A DNA stretch of 64,000 nt from Streptomyces diastatochromogenes (GTDB lineage: Bacteria; Actinomycetota; Actinomycetes; Streptomycetales; Streptomycetaceae). Below are positions 8,960 to 22,951 of the stretch, piece by piece. The stretch is taken from positions 372,481 through 436,480 of the forward strand of contig NZ_MCGQ01000016.1 in the NCBI RefSeq assembly GCF_002242805.1. Reading direction: 5' to 3'. Below the pieces are notes generated by a model. The model ran no database searches. It was not told the origin of the DNA and worked only from the letters and a program-made list of their open reading frames with translations. The position numbers and the translations under genes are program-made. Position 1 is the first letter of the stretch; every line of letters begins with the position of its first letter.

Positions 8960-10627
8960 ATGAGCCAGCAGCACTCTGCAGCCCCGGCAGACGACTCCAC
9001 CGTCGCCACCGTCGCCCAGCACCGCGACTGGTGGCGGGACGCGGTGATCTACCAGGTCTATCCGCGCAGCTTCGCCGACAGCAACGGCGACGGCATGGGC
9101 GACCTGGAAGGCGTACGTTCCCGACTCCCGTACCTGCGCGACCTCGGCGTGGACGCCGTGTGGCTCAGCCCCTTCTACGCCTCCCCGCAGGCCGACGCCG
9201 GCTACGACGTCGCCGACTACCGCGCCGTCGACCCCATGTTCGGCAACCTGCTCGACGCCGACGCACTGATCCGCGACGCCCACGAGCTGAGCCTGCGCGT
9301 CATCGTCGACCTGGTCCCCAACCACTCCTCCGACCAGCACGAGTGGTTCAAGCGCGCCCTCGCCGAGGGCCCCGGCTCGCCCCTGCGCGAGCGCTACCAC
9401 TTCCGCCCGGGCAAGGGCGAGAACGGCGAACTCCCGCCGAACGACTGGGAGTCCATCTTCGGCGGCCCCGCCTGGACCCGGGTCGAGGACGGCGAGTGGT
9501 ACCTCCACCTCTTCGCCCCCGAGCAGCCCGACTTCAACTGGGAGCACCCGGCGGTCGGCGACGAGTTCCGCTCGATCCTGCGCTTCTGGCTGGACATGGG
9601 CGTCGACGGCTTCCGCATCGACGTCGCCCACGGACTGGTGAAGGCCGACGGCCTCCCGGACCTAGGCTCCCACGAACAGCTCAAGCTGCTGGGCAACGAT
9701 GTCATGCCGTTCTTCGACCAGGACGGCGTGCACGCCATCTACCGCCAGTGGCGCACGATCCTCGACGAGTACGCCGGCGAGCGGATCTTCGTGGCCGAGG
9801 CCTGGACCCCGACCGTCGAGCGCACGGCGAACTACGTCCGCCCGGACGAACTCCACCAGGCATTCAACTTCCAGTACCTGGGCACGGAGTGGGACGCGAA
9901 GGAACTGCGGACGGTCATCGACCGGACGCTGGAGGCGATGCGCCCGGTCGGCGCTCCCGCCACCTGGGTCCTGTCCAACCACGACGTCACCCGGCACGCG
10001 ACGCGCTTCGCCAACCCGCCCGGCCTCGGCACCCAGATCCGCACGGCCGGCGACCGCGAACTGGGCCTGCGCCGGGCCCGCGCCGCCACCCTCCTCATGC
10101 TCGCCCTCCCCGGCTCGGCCTACGTCTACCAGGGCGAGGAACTGGGCCTCCCGGACGTCGTGGACCTCCCGGACGAGGTGCGCCAGGACCCGGCGTACTT
10201 CCGGGGCGCCGGCCAGGACGGCTTCCGCGACGGCTGCCGGGTGCCGATCCCGTGGACCCGCGCGGGCTCCTCGTACGGCTTCGGCAGCGGCGGCAGCTGG
10301 CTGCCCCAGCCGTCGACGTGGGCCGAGCTGAGCGTCGAGGCGCAGACGGGCGTCCCCGGCTCGACGCTGGAGCTGTACCGCTCGGCGCTGAGCGCGCGCC
10401 GGTCGCAGCCCGACCTGGGCGCGGGCGACGCGGTGGAGTGGCTGCGCGCGCCGGAGGGCGTCCTGGCCTTCCGCCGGGGCGAGTTCGTGTGCGTCGCGAA
10501 CACCACCGGCGAGTCCGTGACGACCCCGTCCCACGGCCGTGTGCTGCTCTCCAGCGGTGAGGTGACCGAGGCCGACGGCGAGGCGAAGCTGCCGGCCGAC
10601 ACGACGGTGTGGTGGACGACGGCGTGA
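8960..10627 (+). CDS. aglA: Cytoplasmic alpha-glucosidase, GH13 (AglA)
   Basis: A 555-residue GH13 oligosaccharide hydrolase without a signal peptide, so it acts on imported maltodextrins. The four GH13 regions are visible: DLVPNHSS, DGFRIDVAH with the nucleophile Asp, VAEAW with the acid/base Glu, and LSNHDVTRH. The N-terminal WWRDAVIYQVYPRSF is typical of the alpha-glucosidase/oligo-1,6-glucosidase subfamily. ATG 8960 has AAGGACG upstream. An alternative ATG at 8927 would add 11 residues including a TTA leucine codon, which in Streptomyces depends on the bldA tRNA. It follows malG as in the S. coelicolor mal locus. Trehalose-related activity cannot be excluded. Confidence 0.92.
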   Translation: MSQQHSAAPADDSTVATVAQHRDWWRDAVIYQVYPRSFADSNGDGMGDLEGVRSRLPYLRDLGVDAVWLSPFYASPQADAGYDVADYRAVDPMFGNLLDADALIRDAHELSLRVIVDLVPNHSSDQHEWFKRALAEGPGSPLRERYHFRPGKGENGELPPNDWESIFGGPAWTRVEDGEWYLHLFAPEQPDFNWEHPAVGDEFRSILRFWLDMGVDGFRIDVAHGLVKADGLPDLGSHEQLKLLGNDVMPFFDQDGVHAIYRQWRTILDEYAGERIFVAEAWTPTVERTANYVRPDELHQAFNFQYLGTEWDAKELRTVIDRTLEAMRPVGAPATWVLSNHDVTRHATRFANPPGLGTQIRTAGDRELGLRRARAATLLMLALPGSAYVYQGEELGLPDVVDLPDEVRQDPAYFRGAGQDGFRDGCRVPIPWTRAGSSYGFGSGGSWLPQPSTWAELSVEAQTGVPGSTLELYRSALSARRSQPDLGAGDAVEWLRAPEGVLAFRRGEFVCVANTTGESVTTPSHGRVLLSSGEVTEADGEAKLPADTTVWWTTA

Positions 10628-10662
10628 TCACCGCTCGATAACTTCTTCCGTCAACTTCTTAC

Positions 10663-10690
10663 GGCCCGCTGCCCTTTTGGGTGGCGGGCC
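10663..10690 (+). terminator. Terminator after aglA
   Basis: GGCCCGC (10663-10669) and GCGGGCC (10684-10690) pair around an inner CCC-TTTT-GGG hairpin and are followed by TTTAA. It would separate aglA from the amylase promoter. Confidence 0.7.
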
Positions 10691-10707
10691 TTTAACATCT
10701 GGCCACC

Positions 10708-10735
10708 GCAAGGTTTCTGAAAGATTTCAGCAAGG
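10708..10735. promoter_or_regulatory. Candidate MalR operator before the first amylase gene
   Basis: Direct repeats GCAAGG at 10708-10713 and 10730-10735 (22 bases apart) flank the small inverted repeat CTGAA/TTCAG. On the other strand this reads CTTGCTGAAATCTTTCAG, close to CTTGCTGTAAACCTTTCGG at 14343-14361. It lies 26-54 bases before the amylase ATG. Assignment to MalR is by motif similarity. Confidence 0.58.
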
Positions 10736-10761
10736 CCCTTCAATGGAGAAGGAACCCCCAC

Positions 10762-12141
10762 ATGGCCAGCAGCAGAATCGTTTCGGGTGCCCTCGCCCTC
10801 ACCGCGGCGGCGGCCTTCCTCGCCCCCGGCACCGCGGCGTACGCCTCCCCGCCCGGCACCAAGGACGTCACCGCGGTCCTCTTCGAGTGGAAGTACTCCT
10901 CGGTCGCGAGCGAGTGCACCAACACCCTCGGCCCCGCGGGCTACGGATACGTCCAGGTCTCCCCGCCCGCCGAGCACATACAGGGCTCGCAGTGGTGGAC
11001 GTCGTACCAGCCGGTGTCGTACAAGATCGCGGGCCGCCTCGGCGACCGCACCGCGTTCCAGAACATGGTGAACACGTGCCACGCGGCCGGCGTGAAGGTC
11101 GTCGTCGACACCGTCGTCAACCACATGTCGGCAGGCTCCGGCACCGGCACCGGCGGCTCGTCGTACACGAAGTACAACTACCCCGGCCTCTACTCCTCCT
11201 ACGACTTCGACGACTGCACCTCCCAGGTCACCAACTACCAGGACCGCTGGAACGTCCAGCACTGCGAACTGGTGGGCCTCGCGGACCTGGACACGGGCGA
11301 GGAGTACGTCCGCAAGACGATCGCCGGCTATATGAACGACCTGCTCACGCTGGGGGTCGACGGCTTCCGGATCGATGCCGCGAAGCACATCCCGGCGGAC
11401 GACCTGGCCAACATCAAGAGCCGCCTGACCAACCCCTCCGCCTACTGGAAGCAGGAGGTCATCTACGGCGCGAACGAGGCCGTCCAGCCGTCCGAGTACA
11501 CCGGCAACGGAGACGTCCAGGAGTTCCGCTACGCCTACGACCTCAAGCGCGTCTTCACCAACGAGAAGCTGGCGTACCTGAGCAACTACGGCGAGGGCTG
11601 GGGCTACCTCAGCAGCTCGGTGGCCGGCGTCTTCGTCGACAACCACGACACCGAGCGCAACGGCTCGACCCTCAACTACAAGGACGGCGCCAACTACACC
11701 CTGGCCAACGTCTTCATGCTGGCCTACCCCTACGGCGCCCCGGACATCAACTCCGGCTACGAATGGTCCGACGCCGACGCGGGCCCGCCCAACGGCGGCA
11801 CCGTCAACGCCTGCTGGCAGGACGGCTGGAAGTGCCAGCACGCCTGGCCGGAGATCATCCGCATGGTCGCCTTCCGCAACGCGACCCGCGGCCAGGCCGT
11901 CTCCAACTGGTGGGACAACGGCAACAACGCGATCGCCTTCGGCCGGGGGAGCAAGGGGTATGTGGCGATCAACCACGAGTCGAGCAGCCTGACCCGCACC
12001 TACCAGACGTCCCTCCCGGCCGGCACGTACTGCAACGTCCAGAACAACACGACGGTGGCGGTGAACTCCGCGGGGCAGTTCACCGCCACCTTGGGCTCGA
12101 ACACGGCGCTCGCGATCTACGCCGGCAAGTCGAGCTGCTGA
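10762..12141 (+). CDS. Secreted alpha-amylase, GH13, without starch-binding domain
   Basis: A 459-residue enzyme with a Sec signal peptide (MASSRIVSG, then an Ala-rich core, cleavage near AYA-SPP). Catalytic regions: VVDTVVNH, DGFRIDAAKH, a region III around VIYGANEAV, and FVDNHDTERNG. It ends with the beta-sandwich domain C and has no CBM20, unlike its convergent neighbour. It matches the classic Streptomyces extracellular alpha-amylase family. The ATG has GGAGAAGGAA upstream (10745-10754). It is convergent with the next amylase with only 10 bases between stop codons. Confidence 0.93.
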   Translation: MASSRIVSGALALTAAAAFLAPGTAAYASPPGTKDVTAVLFEWKYSSVASECTNTLGPAGYGYVQVSPPAEHIQGSQWWTSYQPVSYKIAGRLGDRTAFQNMVNTCHAAGVKVVVDTVVNHMSAGSGTGTGGSSYTKYNYPGLYSSYDFDDCTSQVTNYQDRWNVQHCELVGLADLDTGEEYVRKTIAGYMNDLLTLGVDGFRIDAAKHIPADDLANIKSRLTNPSAYWKQEVIYGANEAVQPSEYTGNGDVQEFRYAYDLKRVFTNEKLAYLSNYGEGWGYLSSSVAGVFVDNHDTERNGSTLNYKDGANYTLANVFMLAYPYGAPDINSGYEWSDADAGPPNGGTVNACWQDGWKCQHAWPEIIRMVAFRNATRGQAVSNWWDNGNNAIAFGRGSKGYVAINHESSSLTRTYQTSLPAGTYCNVQNNTTVAVNSAGQFTATLGSNTALAIYAGKSSC

Positions 12142-12151
12142 GCCCGGGGCA

Positions 12152-14221
12152 CTACTTCCAGGTGTCGCTGGTCGTGTAGCCGGACGAACTGCCCGTCGTG
12201 TACGAGCGGTTCGTCCCGGACTCCCAGGTCACGTTCCCGGAGCCGTCCTTCTTGATGTACTTGTACTCGAAGGCCGTGCTCCTGGGGACGATGACCAGCT
12301 TGCTCCAGGTCGGGTAGGACGCCGAGGACAGCGGGATCGCGTCGCTCGTGTTCCAGGAGCCGAGGGAGGCGATCGAACCGACGACGTACACGTTGGTGCC
12401 CAGGTCGGTCGTCGCGGTCTCGTTGAAGGTGACGTCGGTGGCGCTCGCGTTCGCCACGTTCCAGGAGTTGTTCAGGGAGATCGCCGAGGTCGTGGTGGTC
12501 GCCGACCTGTTGGCGTTCGACTCCCAGGTCACGTTGCCGGAGCTGTCCTTCTTGATGTACTTGAACTCGAAGGACGTGTTGACCGGCACGCTCACCTCGC
12601 CCGACCAGATCGGGTAGCCCGACGACGACAGCTTGATCGCCTTCGAGGTGTCCCAGCCGCCCAGGGCCGAGATCGAGCCGACGACGTACACGTTGGTGCC
12701 GGACGTCGTCGACGCGTACTCGTTGAACGTCGCGTTCACCGTGTCGCCGGAGCCGCCGCCCGCGTCGCCGCAGCCCACCGTGCAGGTGTAGGACGCGTTG
12801 TAGAAGGCGACCGCGCCCTTCGCGGGGAGGGTGAGGGACGCGCTGCCGCCCGAGACGGTGACCTTCGTCGCGCCGCCGTCGATGACGTTGGCGTACGTGC
12901 CGTCCGCCATGCCCGTGGCGAAGGTGTAGGTGGCGCTGCTCGTACCGTTGTTCGCGGCGAAGAAGCCGGCGCCGCTGCGGCCGAAGCCGATCACGGACGA
13001 CGACTTGGTCTGCCAGTTGGAGACGGCCGCCGTGTCGACCGCGTTGTGCCAGGACACCATGCCGACGACCGCCGTGTCGCGGTCCAGGCAGTACCAGGAG
13101 CCGCTGGAGCAGTCCGTGTTCGTCACGAAGCCCGAGGAGTTGGGCGGGGCCTGGTCGCTCTGGGTCCACTCCCAGCTGGCGTAGACCGTGGGGGTCGACC
13201 ACTTGTAGGCCAGCTGGAAGAGATTGGCCAGCTTGTAGGTGTCGCCGTCCTTGTAGGACATGTGCAGGCCGTTGCGCTCGGTGTCGTGGTTGGTCACGAA
13301 GGACACCGAGTTGGCGGCGGGCAGGATGCCGGAGGAGGACAGGGACTCCAGGTCGCTCACGTTGCCCTGGAACGCCGACTTCAGCTTGCTCGCGTAGGTG
13401 AAGTCCAGGACGTCACCGGAGGCGTAGTAGTCCGACGGCTGCGGGGTGGAGCCCGGGTAGATCTCCTGGAAGACGTACGGCGCCGAGCCCGCCGTGGTGT
13501 TCGTCAGCTTGGACTCGATCGCCGCCAGGTCGGCCTCGGGTATGTGCTTGGCCGCGTCCACCCGGAAGCCGTCGACGCCGAGGGCGAGCTGGCTGTTGAG
13601 GAAGTTCGCGATGCCCGCGCGGACCGTGTCCGAGCCGGTCTTGAGGTCGGGCAGGCCGAGGAGTTCGCAGTTCTGGACCTGGGTGAGGTTCGAGTAGTCC
13701 TGGATTGTCAGGTCGGAGGTGGGGCACGACGTCGAGTCGTGGTAGTCGGCACGGTCCCAGTCGGGGGTGTCGTACTTGTTGGTGATCGTCGTGCCGTTGT
13801 AGCCGGTGCCGGTCTGCGCGGCGGTGTGGTTGATCACCGCGTCCGTGTAGACCTTGACGCCGGCCTGGTGGCAGGTGCTCACCATCGACGCGAACTTCGC
13901 CGCCGTACCGAAGCGGCTGTTCAGGTTGTAGGAGTACGGCTGGTAGACGTCCCACCAGTAGTAACTGGACTGCTTCAGGGACTCGGCGGGCGGGGCGACC
14001 TGCACCGCGCCGTAGCCGGCGGGGCCCAGGACGTTGGTGCACTCGGTGGCGACGGAGTCCCAGTTCCACTCCCACAGGTTGGCGATGACGTCGCCCTTGG
14101 CGGTGGTGTCCGCCTGTGCGGGGGTCGCCGGCAGGGCTATGGCTCCCGCCAGCGCGAGGGCGCCTGCGGCTGCGGCGGTCGCGGTGCGGCGGAGGACACC
14201 CTGGGGTCGGTGTCTGATCAT
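12152..14221 (-). CDS. Secreted alpha-amylase with two tandem CBM20 starch-binding domains
   Basis: A 689-residue enzyme with a signal peptide (MIRHRPQGVLRR plus an Ala/Leu core, cleavage near AQA-DTT), a GH13 catalytic domain to about residue 480, then two consecutive CBM20 modules. Each module carries NVYVVGSI, a (L/S)GGWDTS or LGSWNTS block and the FEFKYIKKD or FEYKYIKKD motif with conserved aromatic starch-binding residues. Catalytic motifs: DGFRVDAAKH and FVTNHDTERNG. Most GH13 amylases carry at most one CBM20; the two here are alike and probably arose by duplication. The ATG was chosen because the signal peptide starts there. Its promoter region is shared with the divergent pullulanase. 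Confidence 0.92.
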   Translation of the reverse strand: MIRHRPQGVLRRTATAAAAGALALAGAIALPATPAQADTTAKGDVIANLWEWNWDSVATECTNVLGPAGYGAVQVAPPAESLKQSSYYWWDVYQPYSYNLNSRFGTAAKFASMVSTCHQAGVKVYTDAVINHTAAQTGTGYNGTTITNKYDTPDWDRADYHDSTSCPTSDLTIQDYSNLTQVQNCELLGLPDLKTGSDTVRAGIANFLNSQLALGVDGFRVDAAKHIPEADLAAIESKLTNTTAGSAPYVFQEIYPGSTPQPSDYYASGDVLDFTYASKLKSAFQGNVSDLESLSSSGILPAANSVSFVTNHDTERNGLHMSYKDGDTYKLANLFQLAYKWSTPTVYASWEWTQSDQAPPNSSGFVTNTDCSSGSWYCLDRDTAVVGMVSWHNAVDTAAVSNWQTKSSSVIGFGRSGAGFFAANNGTSSATYTFATGMADGTYANVIDGGATKVTVSGGSASLTLPAKGAVAFYNASYTCTVGCGDAGGGSGDTVNATFNEYASTTSGTNVYVVGSISALGGWDTSKAIKLSSSGYPIWSGEVSVPVNTSFEFKYIKKDSSGNVTWESNANRSATTTTSAISLNNSWNVANASATDVTFNETATTDLGTNVYVVGSIASLGSWNTSDAIPLSSASYPTWSKLVIVPRSTAFEYKYIKKDGSGNVTWESGTNRSYTTGSSSGYTTSDTWK

Positions 14222-14320
14222 GTGCGGCTCCGAAACGAACTTCGAGAGAAGGTGACAGGGTTCAACAACCCGTGAGCGTGCGGCAGTTGAGAAGGGCACG
14301 TCAAGGTTGACGTTGAAACT

Positions 14321-14350
14321 TCTTGCTATGAGTTTCAAGGGTCTTGCTGT
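14321..14350. promoter_or_regulatory. Candidate MalR operator in the shared amylase/pullulanase promoter region
   Basis: TCTTGCTAT (14321-14329) and TCTTGCTGT (14342-14350) are direct repeats 21 bases apart, two helical turns. They are followed by CTTTCGGCAGCG, which resembles CTTTCGCAGCG near malE. The 201-base divergent intergenic region is unusually A/T-rich, consistent with two promoters controlled together. Confidence 0.6.
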
Positions 14351-14422
14351 AAACCTTTCGGCAGCGATACGGTCGCGCGGGGTCGGACCCAAAAGAGCCG
14401 TAATCGCAAGGAGTTCCCGCCT

Positions 14423-19828
<5,406 letters not shown>

Positions 19829-19861
19829 GGTCGGGCCCGTTGCCGTAGAACAGGAGTGCTC

Positions 19862-20224
19862 ATGCCGCAGATCACCGTCGACTACTCGAACACGATGGAG
19901 GCCGCCTTCGACCGCGCGGGTTTCGCGCGGGAGCTGCACGAGGCGACCGTGGAGATCGCGGCGGCCAAGCCGGAGGCCTGCAAGACGCAGTTCCGGCCGA
20001 GCGCGCTCACGGCGTACGGGTACGAGGACCCGGCGGAGCACGGGCACGCCATCGTGCACGTGTCCATCGGGCTCCTCGCCGGCCGCAGCGACGAGACGAA
20101 GACGAGGCTCACGGAGACCGTGCTGGAGCTGCTCCGCAAGCATGTGGCGGACAAGCGCTTCGCCCTGCACGCCTCCGCCGAGATCCGCGACCTGGATCCG
20201 TCGTACCGGAAGTTCGACCGGTAG
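19862..20224 (+). CDS. 5-carboxymethyl-2-hydroxymuconate isomerase-like tautomerase
   Basis: A 120-residue protein of the CHMI branch of the 4-oxalocrotonate tautomerase superfamily. It begins Met-Pro (MPQITVDYS); removal of Met exposes the catalytic N-terminal proline. The ATG has CAGGAG at 19851-19856. It is 33 bases after the pullulanase stop and may be co-transcribed, but no aromatic catabolism genes accompany it, so its substrate is unknown. A broken or promiscuous tautomerase role is as likely as homoprotocatechuate degradation. Confidence 0.82.
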   Translation: MPQITVDYSNTMEAAFDRAGFARELHEATVEIAAAKPEACKTQFRPSALTAYGYEDPAEHGHAIVHVSIGLLAGRSDETKTRLTETVLELLRKHVADKRFALHASAEIRDLDPSYRKFDR

Positions 20225-20237
20225 CGGCCCTCGGCCC

Positions 20238-20927
20238 TCAGGGCGCCAGGGACAACAGCCGGCCGACCAGCTCTGCGAAGGGCCCGTCGGCCGGCTCGTC
20301 CTTGACCATCGTGCGCAGCAGGGCGGCCATGTCCGCGTCGTAGGCGGCGCTCACCGCCGCCAGCGCGGCGAAGTCGTGCACGAGCTGCAGTTCCAGCTCG
20401 GCGCGCGGGATACGGCGGCCGTCCAGCCAGATCAACGCGGTCGACTCGGCGAGCGAGATCCAGGAGCGGACGACCAGTTCCATGCGCGCGGGTGCCTCGG
20501 TGACGCCCAGATGCGTGAGGATCTGCTCGTAGGCGGCCTGGCGTACGGAGTCGATGAGCGCGTTGGTCGTCGAGGAGCCGACAGCCGGGCCGCCGCGCAT
20601 CAGCGCCGAGAAGCCGGGCCCGTGCTCGTCCACGAAGTCGAAGTAGCGGCGCATCACCCGCAGCAGCCTGGCCCCGAGCGGACCCTCGTGCGGCTCGGCG
20701 AAGCGGCCCGCCAGATCCTCCGAGGCACGCTTCAACGCGGCTTCGTACAGGCTGAGTTTGCCGGGGAAGTAGTGGTAGACCAGCGGGCGCGAGATGCCTG
20801 CCGCCGACGCTATCTCGTCGATGGAGACCTCGTCGGGCGAACGGCGGCTGAACAGGTCGAGCGCGACACCGATCAGCTGCTGCCGCCGCTCCTCGACGCC
20901 CATCCTGCGGCGAACCCCGGTACTCAT
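20238..20927 (-). CDS. TetR-family transcriptional regulator
   Basis: A 229-residue regulator. The N-terminal HTH is clear: RRQQLIGVALDLFSRR, then IDEIASAAGISRPLVYHYFP. The C-terminal ligand domain is all-helical and unassignable. It lies immediately downstream of the reductase/hydrolase pair on the same strand. It has its own candidate operator just before its ATG, so autoregulation and control of the fatty-compound or redox pair upstream are plausible. Confidence 0.92.
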   Translation of the reverse strand: MSTGVRRRMGVEERRQQLIGVALDLFSRRSPDEVSIDEIASAAGISRPLVYHYFPGKLSLYEAALKRASEDLAGRFAEPHEGPLGARLLRVMRRYFDFVDEHGPGFSALMRGGPAVGSSTTNALIDSVRQAAYEQILTHLGVTEAPARMELVVRSWISLAESTALIWLDGRRIPRAELELQLVHDFAALAAVSAAYDADMAALLRTMVKDEPADGPFAELVGRLLSLAP

Positions 20928-20940
20928 GCGAACACCTTAC

Positions 20941-20956
20941 CGACCGGATTCGGTCG
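20941..20956. promoter_or_regulatory. Candidate TetR operator (CGACCG-GATT-CGGTCG)
   Basis: A perfect 6-bp inverted repeat with a 4-base spacer, 14 bases upstream of the TetR-family gene's ATG and between that gene and the reductase stop. Its size and position suit a TetR autoregulatory site. Binding is inferred. Confidence 0.55.
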
Positions 20957-20963
20957 TCCGTGT

Positions 20964-21986
20964 TCACATGTCGAGCACCAAGCGATCACTCCGGGCCCGT
21001 GATACACAGATCAACATCGACTCGTGCCGTTCCGCATCCGTCAGCAGCTCGTCCCGGTGATCGATCTCCCCTTCCAGCACCCGCTGTTGACAGGTCCCGC
21101 AGAAGCCCTGCTCACAGGAGTAGGCGGTGTCGGGCAGTTCACGGCGTACGGCGGCCAGCACCGTGGAGTCGGCGGGGACCGTCAACGTCCGCCCGCTGCG
21201 GCGCAATTCGATGGCGAACTCGTGGTTGCCGTCGGCGGAGACGCGCGGTGCGAACCGTTCGACGCGGACATGCGGGAAGCGCTCCTCGACGGCTGTCATG
21301 AGCCCTTCCGGCCCGCAGCAGTAGACGACGGCTCCCTCCGGCACCTGCAGTGCGTCGAGATCCGGCCGCCCCTCCACCACGGTCACCCGGTCCCGGCCCA
21401 GCTTCTCGACCTCCTCCAGGAACGGCAGCGACGCCCGCGTCCGACCGGCGTACAGCAGCCGCCAGTCCGTGCCTTCGGGAAGCGCCCGCAGCATCGGCAG
21501 CAGCGGGGTGATCCCGATCCCACCGGCGACGAAGACGTACGACTCCGCCCCGACCAGCGGGAATCGGTTCCGCGGCCCCCGCACCTCCAACTCCGTGCCC
21601 TCCGTCACCTGCTCGTGCACCTCACGCGAGCCGCCCCGTCCGTCCTCGACGAGCCGGATCGCGACGGTGTACGACGAGGTGTCCTCCGGGTCGCCGCACA
21701 GCGAGTACTGCCGTACGAGCCCCGACGGCAGGACGACGTCGAGATGCGCGCCGGGCTCCCAGCGCGCCAAGTCTGCTCCCTCGAGCCGGAGTTGTACGAC
21801 TCCGTCGGCCACCGCCTCGTGCGAGGTCACCAGCAGCTTCAGCGCCCGTGAGCGAGGCCTGCCCGAGGTCGGCTTCTCCAGGGCGGGCAGCGGCCACAGC
21901 GGCGAGACCTGGATGCGGCGGCGCAGCGCCCGCCGGGTCAGCAGGGCGGCGCCCGCGACGAGGGCGACGGTGCGCAGCTTCGGCAT
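20964..21986 (-). CDS. Ferredoxin reductase with C-terminal plant-type [2Fe-2S] domain (PDR-like)
   Basis: A 340-residue electron-transfer protein. A short N-terminal hydrophobic segment (TVALVAGAALL) is followed by an FAD-binding barrel with RQYSLCGDP, an NAD(P) domain with FVAGGIGITPLLPML and YCCGPEGLM, and a C-terminal ferredoxin domain with CEQGFCGTC plus a later Cys (LICVSRA) ligating [2Fe-2S]. This order is that of phthalate dioxygenase/vanillate demethylase reductases. Its start overlaps the stop of the upstream PF10118 gene (TGATG), so the two are translationally coupled and likely act together. No terminal oxygenase is nearby; the partner hydrolase family may be the electron acceptor. 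Confidence 0.9.
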   Translation of the reverse strand: MPKLRTVALVAGAALLTRRALRRRIQVSPLWPLPALEKPTSGRPRSRALKLLVTSHEAVADGVVQLRLEGADLARWEPGAHLDVVLPSGLVRQYSLCGDPEDTSSYTVAIRLVEDGRGGSREVHEQVTEGTELEVRGPRNRFPLVGAESYVFVAGGIGITPLLPMLRALPEGTDWRLLYAGRTRASLPFLEEVEKLGRDRVTVVEGRPDLDALQVPEGAVVYCCGPEGLMTAVEERFPHVRVERFAPRVSADGNHEFAIELRRSGRTLTVPADSTVLAAVRRELPDTAYSCEQGFCGTCQQRVLEGEIDHRDELLTDAERHESMLICVSRARSDRLVLDM

Positions 21987-22882
21987 CACGACCCCGTCTT
22001 CTCCGCCGCGAGCGCGGCGGGGGAGGAGGCCAGGTAGGCGACGGCCTGGGCGGTCGAGCCCTCCTGGGAGGGGTGGTAGGAGTGGCTGAGGTAGCGCGGG
22101 ATGGACCTGAGCATGGCGCCGGTGGTGGGCAGGGTGCCGCGCCGGCCGCTCTGGTGGAAGTCCTTGAAGGAGGCCTTGCCGTCCACGAGGGTGGGGTCGT
22201 TCTCCATGAAGAAGCGGGCCCCGCGCTGCCACAGGAAGACCAGTGCGCTGAAGGCCGTCGCCCAGGTGCGCACCCGGCGCCGGTAGCTGCCGTCTATGTG
22301 CAGGAACAGGTCGAAGGCGACGGAGCGGTGCTCGACCTCCTCGGCGCCGTGCCAGCGCAGCAGGTCCAGCATGGTCGGGTCGGCGCCGCGCCGGTCCAGC
22401 TCGGCGGCGTTGAGCACCCAGTCGCCGAGGAAGGCGGTGTAGTGCTCGATGGCCGCGATGAGCGCGACCCGCTCCAGCAGCCACCAGCGGCGCGCTCTGC
22501 CCGGCGGCAGCGTGCGGTCGCCGAGCAGTTTCTCGAAGAACCAGTCGACCTGCGCGGTGTACGGCGTCGGGTCGAGCCCCAGCTCGCTCAGGTGCGGCAG
22601 GACCTCGTCATGGGCCTGGGAGTGCATCGCCTCCTGCCCGATGAAGCCGATGACGTCCTCGCGGAGCCGGTCGTCCCGGATGAGCGGCAGCACCTGCTTG
22701 TACACGTGCACGAACCACCGCTCGCCGGCGGGCAGCAGCAGGTGCAGCACGTTGATGGTGTGCGTGGTGAACGGGTCGCCGGGCACCCAGTGCAGCGGCG
22801 TGTCCTCCCAGGAGAAGGACACGTTGCGGGCCTTGAGCGGTATGCGCTCGGACTCCACCGGCCGGGCCTGCGTGTTAGACAT
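21986..22882 (-). CDS. PF10118-type metal-dependent hydrolase family protein
   Basis: A 298-residue protein of the predicted metal-dependent hydrolase family PF10118. Acid/His motifs of the kind that bind a di-iron or other metal centre are seen: FIGQEAMHSQAHDE, AAIEHYTAF and HGAEEVEHRSVAFD. The spacing E-x-x-H ... E-x-x-H resembles ferritin-like di-iron proteins, so an oxidative role using the coupled ferredoxin reductase is plausible. Function is unproven. It is first of a two-gene operon with the reductase (1-base overlap), with the TetR regulator downstream. Confidence 0.82.
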   Translation of the reverse strand: MSNTQARPVESERIPLKARNVSFSWEDTPLHWVPGDPFTTHTINVLHLLLPAGERWFVHVYKQVLPLIRDDRLREDVIGFIGQEAMHSQAHDEVLPHLSELGLDPTPYTAQVDWFFEKLLGDRTLPPGRARRWWLLERVALIAAIEHYTAFLGDWVLNAAELDRRGADPTMLDLLRWHGAEEVEHRSVAFDLFLHIDGSYRRRVRTWATAFSALVFLWQRGARFFMENDPTLVDGKASFKDFHQSGRRGTLPTTGAMLRSIPRYLSHSYHPSQEGSTAQAVAYLASSPAALAAEKTGS

Positions 22883-22951
22883 GGCGTCAATGTACTGACG
22901 GGTAGCTCGTCTGAGAACCCCCGTGCAGCACCTTGTTGACGCGAGTGTCAG

